A DNA stretch of 46,525 nucleotides from an uncultured Clostridia bacterium. Its GTDB lineage: Bacteria > Bacillota > Clostridia > TANB77 > CAG-508. Below are positions 42,105-46,525 of this stretch, one piece after another. The stretch spans positions 1-46,525 of the forward strand of contig CAPPGO010000013.1 in NCBI GenBank assembly GCA_948678575.1. The letters run 5' to 3'. Numbering within the stretch: position 1 is the stretch's first letter; the number at the start of each line of letters is the position of its first letter. The position numbers were made by a program, and so were the translations under genes. The notes beneath the pieces are model-generated. The model ran no database searches and had not been told where the DNA came from. It saw only the letters and a program-made list of their open reading frames with translations.

Positions 42105-44102
42105 TTATATGCTCGACTTTTTTATTGTTTGTCTTTTTGTTGCTGTTTTTTTAGATTTTTCTAAATTTATTTTTTTCACCAAATGTACAATAAATTCTAA
42201 CACTAACAATCCAACTAAAAAATATGCCACAAAAGCTGTTAATGTCATTGGAATAACATATCTATCTACTGAACTTCCAAACACAACATAACTCATTATT
42301 CCACCATAAGTCGTTGCAAATAAAATAATTATAAATTGTAGTAAACTAATTTTACCTTTATTTTCCTCTGTATTATTAAATATTCTAAAATACAAATATG
42401 CTACTATCGAAATACATAACATAAGTGGTGCTTGCCATAAAGCAATTTCCATTATAGTTATAATCCTATGTATATTTTTATTCATGTAATTGTTTAATTT
42501 ACCTGAAATTAAATTTTCTTCCATAACACTTCTATATTCTTCTATATATTGTTCATAATCTTTATTTACATCAACTAAATTATCTGTTCCTGGTATATAT
42601 ATCTTTGATGGTATATTAAAGTTTTCTCTCTCATACGGTGAAAAATCGCCTTCCTGTACAAATATTATTTTCCAATAATTTTGTTTATATATCTTAAAAA
42701 CTTGGCTTGGATAGTTCAAACAAATTTTTATAAAAAAGTCTAATTGGTTTTTAAAACTATTTGATTTATCATAAAAATACACAAAATATTTATCATTTGC
42801 TTCATTATTATAAATATTAAAATATATATCTTTTATTTTTCCATCTAATATTTTATCTATTTTGATATTATCTTCAATTGAAATTAAATCCCTATCTATT
42901 GTAGGTGGTAATGTCTCAACTTGAAAATTCTCTCCTATTGTTATTACATCTTTTTCATCTGTTGCTAATTCTTCAAAATTATATGTGGTTGCTATTCTAT
43001 CTCCCAACACGCCTATTATTATACGATTATCTATTCTAGCTGCCGTCGTTGCTTTAAGTACATCTATTCCTTTTGCTTCTTTACTTGTTTCAACTTGTTG
43101 TGTAACCTCTGTTTCATCTATTGCAATTTCTTCTTCTGGAATATATTTGCCATATTCATCATTCAAATCATAATGATTAAAAACTATCATACAAACAATA
43201 ACCAATAAAATAGCAATTATCGCCTTAGAAATATTAGCCATTTTTTTCTTTTTTCTTTTTTGAAATAAATTTATTGCAAAACCAATAAATACAGTTGCTA
43301 ATAATACTGCTATTGCTATAAGTATTAATTTTAAATAGTATTTACTTCCAGCCTCAGTATAGGACATAAAAAATCCCCAAAGCTTTACACTATGCAAAAG
43401 TGATAATCCAACAAATGATAATGTCAAAATTTTTGATATTACATTTTTATAATTAAAATTATTAAATACAGATAAAATTGACGCAGTCAATATTGGCAAT
43501 AATGCAAGTACTACAAAAGATTGCTTAACATGATAAAGAAGTATTGTTGTTGCAGAGAAAATAATAGGATAAATAATTATTCCTAGCTTATTTTTTTCCC
43601 AAGTAAAATCTGCCCACCACCAAGAAAGTACAGACATCACTGCTATTCCCGTAATACCTACAAATTCAGTAAGTGCTGTGTGATAATATCCAAAAAACAT
43701 TGGATTTAATGCAATAAAAATTCCTATGTATCCTATAAATGCTAATATTAATATCTTGTTTTGTAAAAAACCTTCTTTTTTTAATTTTCTATATATCAAA
43801 TATATTGATAAAATCATACAGACATAAAAAGAAAACATAAGTTTAAGGAAACCATCTACTTTAATATCAGACAAACTTTGACTTAAATGTATAAGCCATG
43901 GAAATCCAACTCCTCTATGACCTATCCAATTCGATTGCATTTGGTCTGTTCCTATAAAAGATGCCAAACCTATATATTCACTTGAATCCCATGTCATATT
44001 CAAATTATAGCTAAAAAATATTTTACCCAATATTAACAAAATAACTAGTAAAACTATAACTTCTACAATTTTCTTAATATGATCTTTTACAAATTTATTC
44101 AT
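42105..44102 (-). CDS. Large polytopic membrane protein, GT-C-type glycosyltransferase-like
   Basis: About 665 residues from ATG 44102; GAGAGGAAG lies just upstream and an in-frame ATG at 44117 contains it. Roughly twelve membrane helices. The first external loop has MTWDSSEYIGLASFIG followed by HRGVGFPWLIHLSQ, the place where GT-C enzymes keep catalytic acidic residues. A soluble region of about 200 residues (near 320-530), rich in Asp, Glu and Ile, interrupts the helices and probably lies outside the membrane. Use of a lipid-linked sugar donor is inference. No neighbouring sugar genes narrow the substrate. Confidence 0.65.
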   Translation of the reverse strand: MNKFVKDHIKKIVEVIVLLVILLILGKIFFSYNLNMTWDSSEYIGLASFIGTDQMQSNWIGHRGVGFPWLIHLSQSLSDIKVDGFLKLMFSFYVCMILSIYLIYRKLKKEGFLQNKILILAFIGYIGIFIALNPMFFGYYHTALTEFVGITGIAVMSVLSWWWADFTWEKNKLGIIIYPIIFSATTILLYHVKQSFVVLALLPILTASILSVFNNFNYKNVISKILTLSFVGLSLLHSVKLWGFFMSYTEAGSKYYLKLILIAIAVLLATVFIGFAINLFQKRKKKKMANISKAIIAILLVIVCMIVFNHYDLNDEYGKYIPEEEIAIDETEVTQQVETSKEAKGIDVLKATTAARIDNRIIIGVLGDRIATTYNFEELATDEKDVITIGENFQVETLPPTIDRDLISIEDNIKIDKILDGKIKDIYFNIYNNEANDKYFVYFYDKSNSFKNQLDFFIKICLNYPSQVFKIYKQNYWKIIFVQEGDFSPYERENFNIPSKIYIPGTDNLVDVNKDYEQYIEEYRSVMEENLISGKLNNYMNKNIHRIITIMEIALWQAPLMLCISIVAYLYFRIFNNTEENKGKISLLQFIIILFATTYGGIMSYVVFGSSVDRYVIPMTLTAFVAYFLVGLLVLEFIVHLVKKINLEKSKKTATKRQTIKKSSI

Positions 44103-44150
44103 ATATCTTCCTCTCATTATTAAATGATATGTTTCATTTTATCATATTTG

Positions 44151-44513
44151 CTAAAAATCTTCTACAAAATTAGTTATTTTATTTATCATATCATCAATAG
44201 TATCATATTCGATAAAATCATTAGTAATAAACTTTAAAGCTGAACTTATTTTTTCACCTTTTTTATATATACACAATACTGGAATTTCAAAAAGGTCTGC
44301 CCAAGCTAATTCTATTCCCTGCCCTGTTGAAGGCAAAGATACTTCTGCAATCATAAGATTACAATTTTTAATAATTTCTTTCGTATTTAATAATTTGTTT
44401 TCATCATGTGGCAAAATAATTTCATTATTTTTATACATTTCAGATTGTTTTATTGGTTCATAAATTTTGTTTACATAGTCATACTGACTTGCATGTGAAA
44501 TAAATATTTTCAT
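44151..44513 (-). CDS. Small nucleoside 2-deoxyribosyltransferase / TIR-like protein
   Basis: About 120 residues from ATG 44513 (MKIFISHASQYDYVNKIYEP), with AGAGAG upstream. FISHASQYD opens a Rossmann-like fold; IAEVSLPSTGQGIELAWADL with EIPVLCIYK matches the conserved C-half of nucleoside 2-deoxyribosyltransferase-like proteins, where Glu in G-x-E-L-x-W-A is the likely catalytic residue. Related folds hydrolyse nucleotides or NAD. It lies 48 bases before the membrane protein gene and may be cotranscribed. Substrate unknown. Confidence 0.6.
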   Translation of the reverse strand: MKIFISHASQYDYVNKIYEPIKQSEMYKNNEIILPHDENKLLNTKEIIKNCNLMIAEVSLPSTGQGIELAWADLFEIPVLCIYKKGEKISSALKFITNDFIEYDTIDDMINKITNFVEDF

Positions 44514-44584
44514 ATATTTCTCTCTTTCATAAATTTTATAGTCATATTTTATCATATTATATCAAAACATAAAATATAATTTTA

Positions 44585-44640
44585 AATAAAAAAAGAAAAG
44601 GGCTGAGCCTTTGATGAAAATCATATCAAACTCAACCCTT
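44585..44640 (-). terminator. Terminator of the toxin-like small gene
   Basis: AAGGGtTGAG pairs with CTCAgCCCTT, extended by TGAT/ATCA, and is followed by TTCTTTTTTTATTT on the minus strand. Confidence 0.8.
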
Positions 44641-44679
44641 GCAGACAACTAGTTAGTTATCCAATCCCAGAAAAAGGGA

Positions 44680-44790
44680 TTAACTTCTTGAACTAGCTTT
44701 CCGCTTCAAGTATTTTTTCAACTTGCTCGTGCAAAACACCCATACTCCGCATACTATTGCAGCAACGACTATTGCCAAAAAATCTGACAT
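44680..44790 (-). CDS. 36-residue hydrophobic peptide, candidate type I toxin
   Basis: From ATG 44790, with AAAGGGGG ten bases upstream: MSDFLAIVVAAIVCGVWVFC then a strongly basic tail ending KRKASSRS. One membrane helix plus basic tail, a long structured 3' region with a strong terminator, and a short strong promoter are the usual features of small membrane toxins of type I systems in Bacillota. An upstream in-frame ATG at 44811 would add seven residues. No antitoxin RNA is proven; a weak plus-strand promoter inside the 3' coding region is a candidate. It might instead be a harmless small membrane protein. Confidence 0.5.
   Translation of the reverse strand: MSDFLAIVVAAIVCGVWVFCTSKLKKYLKRKASSRS
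44688..44716 (+). promoter_or_regulatory. Candidate antisense promoter inside the toxin-like gene
   Basis: Plus strand: TTGAAC (44688-44693), 17-base spacer, TATTTT (44711-44716). It would yield an RNA antisense to the toxin-like coding region and leader. The -10 is weak. Confidence 0.3.
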
Positions 44791-44836
44791 GAGTATTTTT
44801 CCCCCTTTCTTCATAATAATGGTATAACGAGTTTTA

Positions 44837-44865
44837 ATTATATCATACTTTACTATACAAAACAA
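44837..44865 (-). promoter_or_regulatory. Promoter of the toxin-like gene
   Basis: Minus strand: TTGTTT (44860-44865), 17-base spacer, TATAAT (44837-44842) with extended -10 TGA. Confidence 0.7.
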
Positions 44866-44874
44866 TTTTTTTAT

Positions 44875-44882
44875 GCTATACT
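44875..44882 (+). promoter_or_regulatory. Extended -10 promoter of the ZIP gene
   Basis: TG-C-TATACT (TATACT at 44877-44882). No clear -35 hexamer, so it would rely on the extended -10. Confidence 0.45.
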
Positions 44883-44915
44883 TTTAGTTAATTAAAATAT
44901 AAAGGGGCGATAGAC

Positions 44916-45590
44916 ATGATAAAAATTATTTTATTGTCATTACTACCACTAATCGGAACTTCTATCGGGGCATATTTAGGTATCGCGAAATGTAACAAAC
45001 AAATTGATAATCAAGAAGATTCATTGGTGGCTGTCGCTACTGGAATCCTTGGAGCGATTTGTGTAAATTTGTTTTTCGAGACATTTAACTATGTTCGGGA
45101 TATAAAATTATTTGTGGGTATAATGACAGGTGTTTTATTTATTCTTCTTATGAATAAAATCACCAATCGGGAAGCTTTGCACTCTCAGCTTTTTTGGGCT
45201 ATGTTAATTCACAACATTCCTGAGGGAATTATTGTTGGATTTGCATTAGCCAATAAAATCACTATTCAAAAAATTGGTATTGTTGCAAGTGTAAGTTTAC
45301 AAAACATCCCTGATGGGCTGGTAGTATCAATGTCGGGATTACCTAAACACAGAAAAAGCAAAGCTTTTTTGCTTGGTGTTTTATCTGGCATTGTTGAGCC
45401 TATTGCGGTAGCAGTAATAATTAGCTTTACAAAGAAAATCAATATGTCAATGGTTGAACCCATATTTATTGGTTTTTCTGTTTCTGCAATTGTAGCAATT
45501 GAATATGATTTGCTGAAAAATTGTCAGAAATTAAAGCTTTTACTGTTATCATTCATCACTACATTAACATTCAATGGCATTCTGGGTTAA
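44916..45590 (+). CDS. ZIP family divalent metal transporter
   Basis: 224 residues, about eight hydrophobic helices. The ZIP metal-site motifs are present: HNIPEGIIVGFA (helix 4) and QNIPDGLVVS (helix 5, with Gln and Asp at positions often His and Glu), then GIVEPIAV. ZIP proteins usually bring zinc, iron or manganese into the cytosol; the Gln/Asp variant may change selectivity. AAAGGGG lies upstream. It is a single-gene unit with its own promoter and terminator and a somewhat higher GC than neighbours. Confidence 0.88.
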   Translation: MIKIILLSLLPLIGTSIGAYLGIAKCNKQIDNQEDSLVAVATGILGAICVNLFFETFNYVRDIKLFVGIMTGVLFILLMNKITNREALHSQLFWAMLIHNIPEGIIVGFALANKITIQKIGIVASVSLQNIPDGLVVSMSGLPKHRKSKAFLLGVLSGIVEPIAVAVIISFTKKINMSMVEPIFIGFSVSAIVAIEYDLLKNCQKLKLLLLSFITTLTFNGILG

Positions 45591-45591
45591 A

Positions 45592-45635
45592 AAATGGGAA
45601 ATGGCTAGTGACATTTCCCATTTCCCGTTTTTATT
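45592..45635 (+). terminator. Terminator of the ZIP gene
   Basis: AAATGGGAAATG and CATTTCCCATTT pair exactly (12 bp) over eight bases, followed shortly by GTTTTTATTTT. Confidence 0.9.
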
Positions 45636-45659
45636 TTCATTATTCTTTATTTTAAATTA

Positions 45660-45702
45660 ATAAAAAATATTAGGGTAAAATACCTTGTTATGAATTTACC
45701 CC
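45660..45702 (-). terminator. Terminator of mntP
   Basis: GGGTAAA/TTTACCC hairpin, followed on the minus strand by AATATTTTTTATT, about 20 bases after the mntP stop. Confidence 0.75.
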
Positions 45703-45720
45703 AATTTTATAAAATTTGTT

Positions 45721-46281
45721 TTATATAATACCTAAATGTTCTAATAGTATTTTAAGTCCAATTAATATTAATATTATTCCACCTGATAATTCTGCTTTAT
45801 TTTGAAATTTATCACCAAATTTGTTTCCAATATTTACACCCAATAAAGAAATGACAAATGTTATTATTCCTATTAATACTACTGATAAAACTATATTAGT
45901 TTTTAAAAATGCAAATGTAATTCCAACTGCTAATGCATCTATACTAGTTGCAATTGCTAATACTATCATTGTTTTAAAATCGACATTATCGTTTCGCTTT
46001 TCTTCTTCATCATCAAATGACTCTTTTATCATATTTCCACCAATTATAGATAACAACGCAAAAGCAATCCAATGGTCAATACTTGTAACTAAATCTGAGA
46101 ATGTTGCACCTAAAAAGTAACCAATAACTGGCATTAAACCTTGAAAAGCTCCAAAATATAATGCTATTATAAATGCTTTTTTCCAGTCTAATTTCTTCAT
46201 AGAAAGACCTTTGCAAATTGAAACTGCAAAAGCATCCATTGCTAAACTCGCACTTATAAATATAATTTCTGAAATCCCCAT
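45721..46281 (-). CDS. mntP: Manganese efflux pump MntP
   Basis: 186 residues, six membrane helices. The two inverted halves carry the conserved ASLAMDAFAVSICKG (helix 1) and AIATSIDALAVGITFA (helix 4) with the Asp residues needed for manganese export. GGAAAGGA precedes the ATG. The mRNA leader is only about 30 bases, too short for the Mn-sensing yybP-ykoY riboswitch that often controls mntP. It is next to a ZIP metal importer, but the two are convergent and separately terminated. Confidence 0.94.
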   Translation of the reverse strand: MGISEIIFISASLAMDAFAVSICKGLSMKKLDWKKAFIIALYFGAFQGLMPVIGYFLGATFSDLVTSIDHWIAFALLSIIGGNMIKESFDDEEEKRNDNVDFKTMIVLAIATSIDALAVGITFAFLKTNIVLSVVLIGIITFVISLLGVNIGNKFGDKFQNKAELSGGIILILIGLKILLEHLGII

Positions 46282-46319
46282 GTTATAATATCCTTTCCAA
46301 TCAAATCATTAACTTTAAT

Positions 46320-46348
46320 ATTATAACTGTTACTTCTTGAAAAAACAA
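46320..46348 (-). promoter_or_regulatory. mntP promoter
   Basis: Minus strand: TTGTTT (46343-46348), 17-base spacer, TATAAT (46320-46325). Confidence 0.7.
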
Positions 46349-46370
46349 GCAAAAAATGTTGAACAATTTT

Positions 46371-46525
46371 TTATCTACCTATTCTTCTGCAATATTTTTC
46401 AAACATAGCTGCTGCTTCTGCTCTTGTTGATTTTCCTTTTGGATTTAATGTCTTATCTTTTTCATTTCCTGTTATTACTCCTGCTCCTACTGCCCATTTT
46501 ACTTGATTTAATGCATAACTTGAAA
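46371..46525 (-). CDS. C-terminal end of an S-layer-homology (SLH) domain protein (partial)
   Basis: The last 51 residues are visible; the 5' part lies beyond the right edge. YALNQVKWAVGAGVITGN, LNPKGKSTRAEAAAMFEKYC and a final RRIGR are the end of an SLH repeat. SLH repeats anchor exported proteins to pyruvylated cell-wall polysaccharide. The stop is followed by a weak hairpin before the mntP promoter. Confidence 0.85.
   Translation of the reverse strand, partial: SSYALNQVKWAVGAGVITGNEKDKTLNPKGKSTRAEAAAMFEKYCRRIGR

Noticed and set aside
46282..46325. Manganese (yybP-ykoY) riboswitch upstream of mntP
   Set aside because: The promoter lies only about 30 bases before the ATG, leaving no room for the riboswitch.
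1..46525. tRNA or rRNA genes, CRISPR arrays, insertion sequences
   Set aside because: No cloverleaf T-arm motifs, no regularly spaced repeats and no transposase reading frame were seen on either strand by eye.

Overview
The window comes from a low-GC Gram-positive bacterium. AT-rich genes, a glmS ribozyme, a glycine T-box, the zinc-type S14, strong AGGAGG ribosome-binding sites and an S-layer-homology protein all fit Bacillota, most likely an uncultured Clostridia-type lineage; this assignment is inference. No tRNA, rRNA, CRISPR array or insertion sequence was seen.

Left part (1-15.7 kb). A pilin-like RCC1-repeat surface protein runs off the left edge, preceded by a small ORF and two leader hairpins. 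glmS follows on the + strand behind its ribozyme. A single-gene GH13 amylase cassette comes next, then a minus-strand operon trpS - obgE - a frameshifted PTPS-related membrane protein - a GT-C-like membrane protein. trpS has a 17-codon leader ORF containing Trp. Further right are an orphan gene of unlike composition, a U32 peptidase-family protein, and a long protein with a RelA/SpoT-like segment but no visible catalytic half.

Middle (15.3-23.1 kb). One compact minus-strand operon encodes the two halves of an asymmetric ABC exporter and three MFS-type proteins, two of them recent paralogues. A small membrane-anchored protein follows. No peptide, enzyme or regulator that would name a substrate is present.

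Ribosomal block (23.1-40.1 kb). The S10, spc and alpha operons lie in standard order from rpsJ to rplQ, with secY, adk, map and infA. The block departs from the usual layout in several ways: rpmD (L30) is absent and a near-consensus promoter occupies its place; a second strong promoter lies in the 3' end of map and drives infA onward; hairpins fill many gaps; and two copies of a ~106-bp dispersed repeat, in opposite orientation, sit in the rpsH-rpsN and rplB-rplW gaps. The S10 operon has its own TTGACA/TATAAT promoter and a ~245-nt leader.

Right part (40.2-46.5 kb). glyQS is controlled by a T-box. Beside it is a tight cluster of DnaA boxes next to an AT-rich segment flanked by a 10-bp inverted repeat, resembling a replication origin or DnaA-binding regulatory site. 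Then come a large GT-C-like membrane protein, a small nucleoside-deoxyribosyltransferase/TIR-like protein, a 36-residue hydrophobic peptide resembling a type I toxin, a ZIP metal transporter, the manganese exporter mntP, and the 3' end of an SLH-domain protein.

The best candidates for undescribed biology are the RelA/SpoT-like protein, the five-transporter operon, the repeat family inside the ribosomal operons, the trpS leader ORF, and the DnaA-box cluster.
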